NCBI RefSeq assembly: GCF_017347585.1
Contig: NZ_AP024480.1
Span: 486,001-550,000, forward strand
Reading direction: 5' to 3'
DNA length: 64,000 nucleotides
Source of the DNA: Caldicellulosiruptor diazotrophicus
Lineage (GTDB): Bacteria > Bacillota > Thermoanaerobacteria > Caldicellulosiruptorales > Caldicellulosiruptoraceae
Part shown: positions 37,204 through 46,887 of the stretch, one piece after another
Position numbering within the stretch: position 1 is the stretch's first letter
Layout of the letters: each line of letters starts with the position of its first letter
Position numbers and translations under genes: made by a program
Notes under the pieces: model-generated
The model's database searches: none
Told to the model about the DNA's origin: nothing
What the model saw: only the letters and a program-made list of their open reading frames with translations

Positions 37204-38127
37204 TTGAAAGTTGTCTGCTACGGAGAGGTTTTAATAGATTTTTTGAATGTAAAAGATAACCTATTTGAAGCAAACCCGGGCGGTGCACCGGCAAATGTGG
37301 CAGCAGCAGTTGCAAAGTTTGGAGGAAAATCGTATTTAATCTCACAGGTTGGGAATGACATGTTTGGCAAAATGATTATAGATAGCCTTTCTGCCTGTGG
37401 TGTTGATATTTCAAATGTTAAAATGACAGATGAATATTTCACAACACTTGCGTTTGTAAAGCTAAATAGCAAAGGTGAAAGGTCTTTTTCGTTCTCAAGA
37501 AAATATGGTGCAGATGTTTACCTAAAAGTGGAAGATATTGATATGAATATCGTAAAGTCAGCTGATATATTTCACTTTGGCTCACTTTCAATGACATATG
37601 AACAAAACAAAAGAACCACCTTAGAGCTTTTAAGGATTGCAAGACAAAGTGGCAGCACAATCTCATATGACCCAAACTACAGAAGTAGCCTGTGGGAAAG
37701 CCAAAAAAAGGCTTTAGAGACCATGATTGAACCTGTTGAAAATGGGTTTGTGGATATTCTGAAAATGTCCGAGGAAGAGGTTTTGTTATATGAAAAGGGT
37801 GTAAATTACTTTTATAACCGAATAAAAGACAAGGTAAAGATTTTCCTTGTGACATTTGGCGAAAAGGGTAGCATGGTTTTCTTTAAAGGAAAGTCATATT
37901 TTGTTGATACAATAAAGGTTGATGTTGTTGACACAACTGGATGTGGAGACTGTTTTGTCGGCATGTTTTTGCATGAAATCTTAAAATCTTTGCCAGTTGA
38001 AAATCTATCAGAAGATGAAATTGTAAATATTGTAAAAAAAGCAAACATAGCAGGTGCTCTGTGTGCAACCAAAAAAGGTGCTATTCCTGCAATTCCTGAG
38101 TACAGTGAAGTTTTAGAAAGGCTTTGA
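37204..38127 (+). CDS. PfkB-family carbohydrate kinase (fructokinase-like)
   Basis: 307 residues from TTG 37204 behind GGAAAGGGGACG. The PfkB N-terminal motif GGAPANVAAAVAKFGG (about 22-37) and the C-terminal signature DTTGCGDCFVG (about 243-253, catalytic Asp249) are clear. In the second motif Cys takes the place of the usual Ala. Length and the N-terminal GEVLIDF suggest fructokinase or a related sugar kinase. Substrate specificity is inferred only. Confidence 0.88.
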   Translation: MKVVCYGEVLIDFLNVKDNLFEANPGGAPANVAAAVAKFGGKSYLISQVGNDMFGKMIIDSLSACGVDISNVKMTDEYFTTLAFVKLNSKGERSFSFSRKYGADVYLKVEDIDMNIVKSADIFHFGSLSMTYEQNKRTTLELLRIARQSGSTISYDPNYRSSLWESQKKALETMIEPVENGFVDILKMSEEEVLLYEKGVNYFYNRIKDKVKIFLVTFGEKGSMVFFKGKSYFVDTIKVDVVDTTGCGDCFVGMFLHEILKSLPVENLSEDEIVNIVKKANIAGALCATKKGAIPAIPEYSEVLERL

Positions 38128-38170
38128 AATTCAAAAATCTTTATCATAAAACTTTTGGAGGAAAAGAGAC

Positions 38171-38440
38171 ATGAGAGCAATAATAACAGTTGTTGGTAAA
38201 GATAAAGTTGGCATAATTGCAGCAATCTCGAGCTTACTTGCCCAGAACAATGTAAATATTCTTGATATAAGCCAGACAATTATGCAGGGATTTTTTACTA
38301 TGATAATGCTTGTTGACCTAAAAGAGTGCAAATTGAAGTTTTCTGAGCTGAAAGAACTTCTCATGAAAAAAGGGCAGGAAATAGGCGTTGATGTAAATAT
38401 GCAGCACGAAGACCTTTTCAATAGCATAAACAGGATATAG
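38171..38440 (+). CDS. ACT domain protein (GcvR-like), partner of UPF0210
   Basis: 89 residues, a single ACT domain with RAIITVVGKDKVGIIAAISS and LDISQTIMQGFFTMIMLVD. It lies 31 bases before the UPF0210 gene, a pairing seen widely in Firmicutes and archaea. ACT domains bind amino acids, so it probably senses one and regulates its partner. A TTTTGGAGG site precedes the start. Confidence 0.92.
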   Translation: MRAIITVVGKDKVGIIAAISSLLAQNNVNILDISQTIMQGFFTMIMLVDLKECKLKFSELKELLMKKGQEIGVDVNMQHEDLFNSINRI

Positions 38441-38471
38441 TAATTTTTGTTTTTGAGGAGATGAAAGCAGA

Positions 38472-39830
38472 ATGTTCACATCACAGGAGATAATTGAAAC
38501 TATTAATATGGTAAAGCAAAGCAACTTGGATATTCGAACAATCACAGTTGGGATAAGTCTTTTTGATTGTTGCTCAGACATTCCACAGAGGTTTATTGAT
38601 AACATGAGAAAAAAGATTATAAAATATGCGGGAAATCTCAGAAATGTGGCAAATGAGATTGAGGATATGTTTGGACTTCCAATTGTCAACAGAAGGGTAG
38701 CTCTTACACCTATTTCTCTTTTGACCTTTTCTTATTCATATGAAGATCTGATAAAGGTAGCAGTAGCCATTGATGAGATTGCCAAAGAGCTTGAGGTTGA
38801 TCTGATAGGTGGTTACTCTGCGGCTGTTCACAAAAGCTATGATGAAAATACTAAAAAATTCATATCTTCTATTCCAGATGCATTGGCATCAACAGAAAGG
38901 CTTTGTTCTTCGGTTGACGTTGGCACAACAAGGTCGGGTATTAACCTTGATGTGATTGCCTATCTTGGGTTTATAATAAAAGATATTGCACAAAAAACAA
39001 AGGATAAAGACAGTTTCGGATGTGCAAGGTTTGTTGTATTTGCAAACGCACCAGATGATAATCCATTTATGGCAGGTGCGTTTCATGGGACAGGCGAGGG
39101 AGATTGTTGCATAAATGTGGGAATTTCAGGCCCTGGTGTTGTGAAAAGAGCATTGGAAGAGAAGAAAGATGCTTCAATTGATGAGATTTATGAGACAATA
39201 AAAAAGATGGCATTTAAAATAACAAGGGCTGGTCAGCTTGTTATGCAGTATGCAAGCAAAAAGCTCCAAATTCCAGCCGGGATTGTAGATTTGTCGCTTG
39301 CACCAACACCGAAAGTTGGTGATAGCATTGCAGAGATACTTGAAGAGATGGGACTTGAAAAGGTTGGCGGATATGGCACAACATTTGCTTTAGCGCTTTT
39401 GAATGATGCTGTAAAAAAGGGCGGAGCGATGGCTGCAACATTTACAGGTGGACTTTCTGGAGCATTTATACCTGTATCAGAAGACTCTGGAATGGTAAGG
39501 GCTGTTGAGGCAGGAGCACTATCGATAGAAAAACTTGAGGCAATGACAAGTGTATGTTCTGTCGGTCTTGATATGATAGTTGTGCCAGGCGATGTAGAAG
39601 CTGAAGTTATCTCTGCTATAATTGCAGATGAGATTGCGATTGGCGTTTACAACAACAAAACAACAGCTGTGCGCGTGATTCCTGCATATGGCAAAAAAGA
39701 AGGGGATGAGGTCAACTTTGGTGGGCTTTTAGGAAGATCAAAGGTGATGAGTATCAACAGAAGTTCACCAAAAAGGTTGATTGAACGTGGAGGAAGAGTT
39801 CCACCACCTATAATTTCGCTGAGAAATTAA
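38472..39830 (+). CDS. UPF0210/DUF711 (PFL-like) family protein
   Basis: 452 residues, full length. Characteristic segments include [15 protein letters not shown] near the N-terminus, [20 protein letters not shown] in the middle, and [26 protein letters not shown] at the end (given as [15 protein letters not shown] in short). The fold resembles pyruvate formate-lyase but no glycyl-radical motif is evident and its function is unknown. It is paired with the ACT protein just upstream. Confidence 0.92.
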   Translation: MFTSQEIIETINMVKQSNLDIRTITVGISLFDCCSDIPQRFIDNMRKKIIKYAGNLRNVANEIEDMFGLPIVNRRVALTPISLLTFSYSYEDLIKVAVAIDEIAKELEVDLIGGYSAAVHKSYDENTKKFISSIPDALASTERLCSSVDVGTTRSGINLDVIAYLGFIIKDIAQKTKDKDSFGCARFVVFANAPDDNPFMAGAFHGTGEGDCCINVGISGPGVVKRALEEKKDASIDEIYETIKKMAFKITRAGQLVMQYASKKLQIPAGIVDLSLAPTPKVGDSIAEILEEMGLEKVGGYGTTFALALLNDAVKKGGAMAATFTGGLSGAFIPVSEDSGMVRAVEAGALSIEKLEAMTSVCSVGLDMIVVPGDVEAEVISAIIADEIAIGVYNNKTTAVRVIPAYGKKEGDEVNFGGLLGRSKVMSINRSSPKRLIERGGRVPPPIISLRN

Positions 39831-39855
39831 AACTTTTTAAAAGGAGGTTCAAGAA

Positions 39856-40692
39856 ATGCTTTTTTCAAAGATGCACGGGCTTGGAAATGACTTTATTGTA
39901 ATAGATGCAAGAGGCAAAGAGGATATAGATTATAACTTGCTTGCAAAGAGGATGTGCCATCGACACATTGGAGTTGGAGCAGACGGTCTGCTGCTTGTAT
40001 TAAATTCAGATATTGCTGACATCAGGATGAGAATTATCAACTCTGACGGCTCTGAAGCTGAGATGTGCGGAAATGGAATCAGGTGTTTTGCAAAATATGT
40101 ATATGAAAGAGGAATTGTGAAAGCCACTAAATTCAAAGTTGAAACGTTGGCAGGCATAATTGAGCCAGAGCTTTTTGTAAACGAATATGGACTTGTTGAT
40201 AAAGTTAAAGTGAATATGGGAAAGCCCAGCTTTAAAAGAAAAGATATACCAATGCAAGGCGACCCAGAAAGTGATGCCATAAATACATCTATTGTAGTTG
40301 ATGGCAATGAATACAGAATTACATCTCTTTTGATGGGTGTTCCGCACACTATTTTGTTTGTTGATGATGTTGAAAAAGTGGACATTTATACGTTAGGACC
40401 AAAAATAGAAAAGCATGAGGCTTTTCCAAGAAAGACAAATGTCAACTTTGTTCAGGTGATTGACAAGAATAATATAAAGGTAAGAACCTGGGAAAGAGGT
40501 GCAGGGGCTACATTTGCATGTGGCACGGGTTCTTGTGCTTCTGTGATAGCAGCAAACTTAAATGGACTTACAGAAAGAAAAGCAAATGTCCACCTTTATT
40601 TTGGAATTCTTGAAATAGAGTGGCAAGAAGACGGTATAGTTTTTATGACAGGACCTGCCGAGGAGGTTTTTGTTGGGGAGTATTTGGATTAA
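39856..40692 (+). CDS. dapF: Diaminopimelate epimerase DapF
   Basis: 278 residues. Both catalytic cysteines are present: C71 in EMCGNGIRCFAKY and C222 in FACGTGSCAS. It interconverts LL- and meso-diaminopimelate for lysine and peptidoglycan synthesis. It follows UPF0210 after 25 bases behind AAAAGGAGG. No other dap or lys gene is in the window. Confidence 0.97.
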   Translation: MLFSKMHGLGNDFIVIDARGKEDIDYNLLAKRMCHRHIGVGADGLLLVLNSDIADIRMRIINSDGSEAEMCGNGIRCFAKYVYERGIVKATKFKVETLAGIIEPELFVNEYGLVDKVKVNMGKPSFKRKDIPMQGDPESDAINTSIVVDGNEYRITSLLMGVPHTILFVDDVEKVDIYTLGPKIEKHEAFPRKTNVNFVQVIDKNNIKVRTWERGAGATFACGTGSCASVIAANLNGLTERKANVHLYFGILEIEWQEDGIVFMTGPAEEVFVGEYLD

Positions 40693-40707
40693 AGATTATC
40701 ATTTTAA

Positions 40708-40735
40708 TTGAATTTTTCTTATCTTGTGATATAAT
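40708..40735 (+). promoter_or_regulatory. Predicted extended -10 promoter before the 54-residue gene
   Basis: TTGAAT (40708-40713), 16 bases, then TATAAT (40730-40735), preceded by TGA to give the extended form TGATATAAT. It starts only 16 bases after the dapF stop. Confidence 0.7.
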
Positions 40736-40778
40736 TTTAGTATGGTTTTTATGGCTTTTTGCAGGGAAGGTGAATGCA

Positions 40779-40943
40779 TTGAAAGTCTTCTATGTTAAGA
40801 TTGAATACAAAGATGGAAGAAAAGTTGAAGATATCTTTCTCACAAACGCTAAAGCAAAAGAGATGTGTGATTTACTTTTAGGTGAGGACAAAGAAGGTCA
40901 AATTAAGCTTGTTGAGACAAAGTGCAGGGAAGTTGACCTGTAA
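40779..40943 (+). CDS. Small soluble protein upstream of secG
   Basis: 54 residues from TTG 40779 with AAGG eight bases upstream. A longer open frame reaches back to 40620, but it would run through the dapF end and across the promoter, so the short form is preferred. It reads KVFYVKIEYKDGRKVEDIFLTNAKAKEMCDLL, a beta-hairpin plus helix. I do not recognise a family. It may be co-transcribed with secG, 44 bases downstream. Confidence 0.6.
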   Translation: MKVFYVKIEYKDGRKVEDIFLTNAKAKEMCDLLLGEDKEGQIKLVETKCREVDL

Positions 40944-40987
40944 TTTGTGCAAGTCAATACTAAATTTTTAGGAGGTTTTAAACCACA

Positions 40988-41224
40988 ATGGCAAAGATAA
41001 TTCTAACTGTTTTGGAGCTTCTTTTAGCAATTGCACTTATAATTGTTGTGCTTTTGCAGTCAGGCAAGAGTGCAGGGCTTTCTGGGTCAATTGCAGGTGG
41101 TGCTGAGACATTTTTTGGAAAGTACAAGGGAAGAACTCTTGATGCTATGCTTGGAAGATACACATGGATAGTTGCAGCAGCTTTCTTTGTGGTATCAATA
41201 GTTTTATTCTTTGTAATAAAGTAA
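40988..41224 (+). CDS. secG: Protein translocase subunit SecG
   Basis: 78 residues with two membrane helices (about 5-23 and 55-76). It has the family pattern [30 protein letters not shown]. It is the small, accessory subunit of the SecYEG channel. It lies before rnr, as in many Firmicutes, though an HD gene is inserted here. A hairpin terminator follows. Confidence 0.96.
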   Translation: MAKIILTVLELLLAIALIIVVLLQSGKSAGLSGSIAGGAETFFGKYKGRTLDAMLGRYTWIVAAAFFVVSIVLFFVIK

Positions 41225-41258
41225 AACCTGAGGTTGAATGTCAACCTTGGGTTTTTAT
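41224..41258 (+). terminator. Terminator after secG
   Basis: AAACCTGAGGTTGA (41224-41237) pairs with TCAACCTTGGGTTT (41241-41254) through 14 pairs including two G-U, followed by T. Confidence 0.85.
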
Positions 41259-41322
41259 TTTAACCATGAATGTTCACAAGATCTTAAAAAACGCTTAGTA
41301 CAAAAGGAGGAAGGTTTTAAGA

Positions 41323-41880
41323 ATGAGCATTACACGTGAAGTTGCACTTGAGGAGCTCAAAAAGAGAATAAAGACACAGAATCTTTTCAAACACTGTTTG
41401 GCTTGCGAGGCTATCATGCGCGAGCTTGCATGTTATTTTGAACAGGATATGGACAAGTGGGGGATTTGCGGGCTTGTCCATGATATAGATTATGAGGAAA
41501 CAAAAAATGACCCAAGTACACATAGCTTGGTTGGCGCAAAAATTTTGGAGGATTTGGGGTTTGACAAGGACATTGTGTATGCTGTGAAGGTTCACAACGA
41601 CGCGCATGGTCTTCCAAGACTTTCACTTTTGGATAAAGCTCTTTACTGTGTTGATCCAACTTCAGGTTTTATTGTAGCAGGCGCGCTGATTCTACCATCA
41701 AAAAAACTATCTGATGTTACTGTTTCGTTTTTGATGAACAGATTCAATGAAAAAAGCTTTGCAAAAGGTGCAAACAGAGATCAGATGAGAGCATGTTCTG
41801 AGCTTGGACTTGATCTTGAAGAATTTTTAAGAATAGCCCTTAAAGCTATGCAAAGAATATCTAATGAACTTGGTTTGTAA
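41323..41880 (+). CDS. HD-domain hydrolase
   Basis: 185 residues. The metal-binding HD pattern is spread over KHCLACEAI, GLVHDIDYEE (His-Asp) and VKVHNDAHG. Proteins of this small type are annotated as HDIG/HDOD-like phosphohydrolases acting on nucleotides, but no substrate is known for this one. It has a strong AAAGGAGGAAGG site. It stands between secG and rnr and may be transcribed with rnr. Confidence 0.85.
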   Translation: MSITREVALEELKKRIKTQNLFKHCLACEAIMRELACYFEQDMDKWGICGLVHDIDYEETKNDPSTHSLVGAKILEDLGFDKDIVYAVKVHNDAHGLPRLSLLDKALYCVDPTSGFIVAGALILPSKKLSDVTVSFLMNRFNEKSFAKGANRDQMRACSELGLDLEEFLRIALKAMQRISNELGL

Positions 41881-41906
41881 ATTAAAAAAAAGGATGTGAT
41901 AGTCCT

Positions 41907-44057
41907 GTGAAAAAAATTAAATTTGAAGAGAAAAAGCAGGAGGTTTTAAATCTTTTTCAGGAAGAAAGTTATCATCCTATGACCTTTTCAGAGATCTTTG
42001 ATATTTTGAACTGGCAGGAAAAAGATGAGAAGTTATTAAAAAAGATTCTTGATGAACTTGAGCAGGAAGGAAAGATTGTAAGAACAAAACGTGGCAGGTT
42101 TGGTCTTGCCGAAGAGATGAATTTGTTTGCAGGAGTGCTTGAGGTAAACCCACGTGGTTATGGTTTTTTGATTCCTGACAATCCAAGTGTTCCTGACATT
42201 TATATCTCACCAGAAAACATGAATGGTGCTATGCATGGCGACAGAGTGCTTGTCAAGGCACTTTCTGCTGTTCCTGTTGAAGGTAAAAGAATTGAAGGAT
42301 ATGTTGAAAGAATTTTAAAAAGAGGTATTACAAAAGTTGTTGGAAGATATGAAGATAGTAAGAACTTTGGGTTTGTTATTCCAGATGACCAGAGAATAAT
42401 ATATGATATCTATATTCCAAAAAGCGGTAAGAATAAGGCAAAGACAGGGCAGAAAGTAGTTGTTGAAATTACAAGATATCCTGAAAAAAGAAGAAACCCT
42501 GAAGGGAAAATTGTTGAGATTTTGGGGTATGAAAATGCCAAAGGTGTTGACATTCTCTCAATAATCAAGAAATATGAACTTGATGAGGAATTTCCAAAAG
42601 AGGTACTAAAAGAAGTTGAGAATATTCCAGATGAAGTGACAGAAGAGGATTTAGAAGGAAGAGTTGACCTGCGCGACTTAACAATCTTTACAATCGATGG
42701 TGAAGATGCAAAAGACTTTGACGATGCAGTATCTATCCAAAAACTTCCAAATGGGAACTATCTTTTAGGTGTTCACATTGCAGATGTTAGCCACTATGTA
42801 AAGCCAAACACACATCTTGACAAAGAAGCTTACAGGCGCGGAACGTCTGTATATCTTGTTGACAGAGTCATCCCAATGCTTCCGTTTAAACTTTCAAATG
42901 GTATTTGTTCACTTAACCCCAACGTTGACAGGTTGACATTTTCTGTTATGATGGAGATTGACAAGTATGGAAATGTTGTGAAACATAACATCTTTGAAAG
43001 TGTTATAAGAAGTAAAGAAAGAATGACGTATACAAATGTTACAAAGATTCTCAAAGAAGAGGACAAAGATCTTTTGAAAAGGTATGAACATATAAGAGAA
43101 GATTTAGAGCTTATGCGCGAGCTTGCGCTTATCCTGCGAGAAAAGAGAATGAAAAGAGGGGCTTTGGATTTTGATTTTGACGAGACAAAAGTCATACTTG
43201 ATAAAAACGGCAAACCCATAGACGTTATCCGATATGAGCTTACAATCTCTAATAAAATAATTGAAGAGTTTATGCTAATTTGCAACGAGACAGTTGCAAA
43301 TCATTTCTACTGGCTAAATGTTCCGTTTTTGTACAGGGTTCATGAAGAGCCTCATATAGAAAAGATTTATCAGTTTGCTGAGTTTATATACAACATGGGG
43401 TATATTTTAAAAGGTATTTCGAACAAGGTACATCCCAAAGCTTTGCAGGCAGTTTTAGAACAAAGCCGTGGCACGCCAGAAGAAAGGGTTATTCATACGC
43501 TGTGTTTGAGGTCTCTCAAAAAAGCAAGGTACTGTGAAGAAAACCTTGGTCACTTTGGTCTTTCGACAGAATACTATTGTCACTTTACCTCTCCAATAAG
43601 AAGATATCCTGATCTTGTGATACACAGGATTATGAAGGATGTTTTAAAAGGTAGAATGACAGAGAAAAAAATTCAGAGGCTCAAACTTAAAATGCCAGAG
43701 ATTGCAAAGTGGACATCACAGAGAGAAAGAGTTGCAGAAGAAGCAGAACGTGAAACGGTTGACCTCAAGAAGGTTGAATTTATGCAAGACAAGATTGGTC
43801 AGGTCTTTGAAGGAATTATTTCGAATGTAACACCATTTGGATTTTTTGTGGAGCTTGAAAATACAATAGAAGGCTTAGTAAGAGTCAGCTCTTTAGAGGA
43901 TGATTATTATGTCTTTAATGAAAAGACTTATCAGCTGATAGGCGAAAAGTCGAAAAAGGTTTACAAGATAGGTGACAGGGTAAAAGTAATGCTCATTGAT
44001 GCTAATGTGCCGCTAAGACAAATAGAGTTTGCTGTTGTGGAAAAACTCAAAATGTAG
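41907..44057 (+). CDS. rnr: Ribonuclease R
   Basis: 716 residues from GTG 41907. Order: N-terminal winged-helix (about 1-70), cold-shock domains (about 75-220), RNB catalytic domain with IDGEDAKDFDDAVSI (about 265-280), and C-terminal S1 domain (about 630-712, GQVFEGIISNVTPFGFFVELE). It is a processive 3'-5' exoribonuclease that can degrade structured RNA and, with SmpB-tmRNA, faulty mRNA. smpB is not in the window. Confidence 0.97.
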   Translation: MKKIKFEEKKQEVLNLFQEESYHPMTFSEIFDILNWQEKDEKLLKKILDELEQEGKIVRTKRGRFGLAEEMNLFAGVLEVNPRGYGFLIPDNPSVPDIYISPENMNGAMHGDRVLVKALSAVPVEGKRIEGYVERILKRGITKVVGRYEDSKNFGFVIPDDQRIIYDIYIPKSGKNKAKTGQKVVVEITRYPEKRRNPEGKIVEILGYENAKGVDILSIIKKYELDEEFPKEVLKEVENIPDEVTEEDLEGRVDLRDLTIFTIDGEDAKDFDDAVSIQKLPNGNYLLGVHIADVSHYVKPNTHLDKEAYRRGTSVYLVDRVIPMLPFKLSNGICSLNPNVDRLTFSVMMEIDKYGNVVKHNIFESVIRSKERMTYTNVTKILKEEDKDLLKRYEHIREDLELMRELALILREKRMKRGALDFDFDETKVILDKNGKPIDVIRYELTISNKIIEEFMLICNETVANHFYWLNVPFLYRVHEEPHIEKIYQFAEFIYNMGYILKGISNKVHPKALQAVLEQSRGTPEERVIHTLCLRSLKKARYCEENLGHFGLSTEYYCHFTSPIRRYPDLVIHRIMKDVLKGRMTEKKIQRLKLKMPEIAKWTSQRERVAEEAERETVDLKKVEFMQDKIGQVFEGIISNVTPFGFFVELENTIEGLVRVSSLEDDYYVFNEKTYQLIGEKSKKVYKIGDRVKVMLIDANVPLRQIEFAVVEKLKM

Positions 44058-44073
44058 AAAAAGGGTGATAAGT

Positions 44074-45678
44074 ATGCACATAGCACTTTATAGAAAATAC
44101 AGACCAAAAGTGTTTGAAGATGTTGTTGCCCAGGAGCATATAACCAAAACGTTAAAAAACCAGATAAAACAAGATAGAATAGCACACGCATACATCTTTT
44201 GCGGCCCGAGAGGTACTGGCAAAACAACAACCGCAAAGATAATGTCAAGAGCTGTGAACTGCTTGAACCCCAAGGATGGGAATCCATGCAACGAATGTGA
44301 GGTATGCAGAAGCATCTTAGACGAAAAGACACTTGATGTTTTAGAAATTGACGCTGCATCAAATACAAGTGTCAACGACGTGAGGCAAATCAGGGACGAG
44401 GTCAGATACCCACCTTCTATGTGCAAAAAGAAGGTGTATATAATAGACGAGGTACACATGCTTTCAACAGGGGCTTTCAACGCGCTTTTAAAAACCCTTG
44501 AAGAGCCCCCCTCCCATGCACTTTTTATTCTGGCAACCACAGATATCCAGAAAGTGCCTGCAACTATTCTATCAAGGTGTCAGAGATTTGATTTTAAAAG
44601 GATTTCTGTGAAAGACATTTATGAAAGACTCAAAAAGATTGTTCAGATGGAAAATATTTTGATTGACGATAATGCCCTCTATTTGATTTCACAAAAGGCA
44701 GAAGGAGCTCTGAGGGATGCTTTGACCATATTAGAAAGATGCATAAATACATCTGATGAACACATAACATACAAGTTTGTTGCAAACCTTTTGGGTGTTA
44801 CATCAACCGAGATTGTGAAAGAATTTATTGCTGCCATTGTAGAAAATGATTCAAACAAAGGATTAAAAGTTGTAAATAAGCTTTGGGATGAAGGAATGGA
44901 TGTCAATACCTTTTTAGAAGAGTCTGTGAAACTTTTAAGAAGTGCATTGATTTTGCGACTTGGCGCAAAAGATGTCTTAGTTGATATGCTTGAGAGTGAT
45001 AAAGATTTTGTTATAAATATATCAAACCTTGTTGACTCAAACAGACTTGTTTCAATAATAAAAATGCTAATTGACACCGCTAACCAGATACGCTGGACAA
45101 GGTTTCCAAAGATTTTGCTTGAGATAAATACAATAAAACTTTGCGACAGCCAGTTTGACACCTCATTTGAAACGCTCATTGAGAGAGTGCGAAAACTTGA
45201 GACAAAACTTTCCCGGTTTTCTGAAAATCCCAAGGCTTTTGAAGCCATGAAACTTGACAAGGCTCAATCTACAAAACAAGAGCAAAAGACCCCGCATATA
45301 GCTGACAAAAGCGCAGAAGGTGTGGATAGCAATACATCTTTTTCATTATCTGAGATTTTGAACAGGTGGCAGGAAATAAAAGAAGCTATCAAGGAGGAAA
45401 AGCCGGGACTTTCGCATGTTCTTCAAAATGCCAGCTTGAGGATAGAAAATGGTGTAAAGGTGTGTTTTAAACAAGAAGATAGTGTGTTTGCAGATGTTTT
45501 GATTAGAAACATGGAGTATTTTAAGTCAGTTCTAAAGAGAATTGTGGGGTATGAAGGCGAAGTTTCTGTTGATGTGGAAAAACAAGAGCCTTTTAAAGAA
45601 GATGCTATGTCTGATCAGGATGTTATAAACAAGCTCAAAGGTTTCTTTCCTGACACAGAAATTACAATAAAAGAATGA
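44074..45678 (+). CDS. dnaX: DNA polymerase III subunits gamma/tau DnaX
   Basis: 534 residues from ATG 44074. Walker A is GPRGTGKT (44-51); the zinc module has C63, C72, C75 and C78; DEVHML is Walker B and LSRCQRFDF holds the sensor Arg. The C-terminal tau-like region (about 370-534) is shorter and variable. It loads the sliding clamp and ties the replisome together. The usual partners ybaB and recR do not follow; a DUF362 gene overlaps its stop instead. Confidence 0.96.
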   Translation: MHIALYRKYRPKVFEDVVAQEHITKTLKNQIKQDRIAHAYIFCGPRGTGKTTTAKIMSRAVNCLNPKDGNPCNECEVCRSILDEKTLDVLEIDAASNTSVNDVRQIRDEVRYPPSMCKKKVYIIDEVHMLSTGAFNALLKTLEEPPSHALFILATTDIQKVPATILSRCQRFDFKRISVKDIYERLKKIVQMENILIDDNALYLISQKAEGALRDALTILERCINTSDEHITYKFVANLLGVTSTEIVKEFIAAIVENDSNKGLKVVNKLWDEGMDVNTFLEESVKLLRSALILRLGAKDVLVDMLESDKDFVINISNLVDSNRLVSIIKMLIDTANQIRWTRFPKILLEINTIKLCDSQFDTSFETLIERVRKLETKLSRFSENPKAFEAMKLDKAQSTKQEQKTPHIADKSAEGVDSNTSFSLSEILNRWQEIKEAIKEEKPGLSHVLQNASLRIENGVKVCFKQEDSVFADVLIRNMEYFKSVLKRIVGYEGEVSVDVEKQEPFKEDAMSDQDVINKLKGFFPDTEITIKE

Positions 45679-45692
45679 AAGGAAGAATGAAC

Positions 45693-46775
45693 ATGAACAA
45701 CAATATTTACATTATCTACGGTAAAGATGCTAAATCTATGACAAAACAGCTTCTTGAATATGCTGATGTAAAAAGATATATCCCTATGAAGAGCAAAATT
45801 GCTATAAAACCCAATTTGGTTGTTGCAAAGCCGTACACCTCAGGTGCTACAACCAATCCGCATATTGTTGAAGGAATTGTAGAGTATTTAAAAGAAAATG
45901 GATTTGACGAAATTACAATTATGGAAGGCGCATGGCTTGGCGCTTCCACAAAAAGGGCGTTTGAAGTTTGTGGGTATACTGAGATTGCAAAAAGATACGG
46001 TGTAAAGCTTATTGACACAAAAGAAGATAGGCCTTTGAAGATAAATGTTGATGGGTTTGAGCTGAACATTTGTAGCCAGGTTTATAGCTATGACTTTTTA
46101 ATAAACGTTCCACTTTTGAAAGGTCACTGCCAGACACAACTTACCTGTGCTTTGAAAAATCTCAAAGGGCTTATTCCAGACAGTGAAAAGAGAAGGTTTC
46201 ATACACTTGGTCTTCACAAACCAATTGCGTATTTAAACAAAGCAATAAAGACACATCTTATAATAGTAGACAGTATTATGCCAGACCCTGACTTTGAAGA
46301 GGGAGGAAATCCTGTTGAGAAGGATTTTATAGCCCTTGGTTTTGACCCGGTATTGATAGACAGTTTTGCTGCCGAGCATTTGGGATATGACCCCTATGAG
46401 ATTGAATACATAAGATTGGCAGAAAAATTGGGTGTTGGGAAAACAGGTGAGTATAATCTCATAGAAATAAATCCTGAGAAAAAACCAACTGGAATTTCAA
46501 AAAGATCTTCAATTGTTTCAAGATATGCAAAATATATTGAAGAAAGAGATGCATGTTCGGTATGTTATGCAAACCTTATAAGTGCTCTTATGAGATTAGA
46601 CGAGCAAGGGTTTTTAAAAAAACTTTCAAAAAAGCTCTATATTGGACAAGGCTATAAAGGAAAAGCTATGGATGGAATAGGAATTGGAAGCTGCACAAAA
46701 GCTTTTGATGTGTGCAAACAGGGGTGTCCCCCAAAGTCAAACGAGATTGTTGAGTTTTTAAAACAGAATTTATAG
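45693..46775 (+). CDS. DUF362 protein without ferredoxin clusters
   Basis: 360 residues from ATG 45693, eight bases after GGAAGA; ATGs at 45675 and 45687 are in frame and the first overlaps the dnaX stop. The DUF362 core reads IAIKPNLVVAKPYTSGATTNPH and VPLLKGHCQTQLTCALKNLKG. Instead of the ferredoxin domain of its relative at 22501, the C-terminus has scattered cysteines (ACSVCYANL, IGSCTKAFDVCKQGCPP). It could bind one cluster or a metal. Function unknown. Confidence 0.85.
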   Translation: MNNNIYIIYGKDAKSMTKQLLEYADVKRYIPMKSKIAIKPNLVVAKPYTSGATTNPHIVEGIVEYLKENGFDEITIMEGAWLGASTKRAFEVCGYTEIAKRYGVKLIDTKEDRPLKINVDGFELNICSQVYSYDFLINVPLLKGHCQTQLTCALKNLKGLIPDSEKRRFHTLGLHKPIAYLNKAIKTHLIIVDSIMPDPDFEEGGNPVEKDFIALGFDPVLIDSFAAEHLGYDPYEIEYIRLAEKLGVGKTGEYNLIEINPEKKPTGISKRSSIVSRYAKYIEERDACSVCYANLISALMRLDEQGFLKKLSKKLYIGQGYKGKAMDGIGIGSCTKAFDVCKQGCPPKSNEIVEFLKQNL

Positions 46776-46790
46776 AAAACATTTATCCTC

Positions 46791-46832
46791 AAGGGCACAT
46801 GCATGTAAAAGAAGATGTGTGTGCCTTTTTTG
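46791..46832 (+). terminator. Terminator after the dnaX-DUF362 operon
   Basis: AAGGGCACATGCAT (46791-46804) pairs with ATGTGTGTGCCTTT (46815-46828), including G-U pairs, followed by a T-run. Confidence 0.83.
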
Positions 46833-46887
46833 TTTGCTTAAAAGCAAAAAGTAACTTTTCAACAACCAAAGAAACTTGGGAAATAAC

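Noticed and set aside
40620-40778. Long form of the small gene before secG
   Set aside because: It overlaps the dapF end in another frame and crosses a promoter; the coding pattern begins only at 40779.
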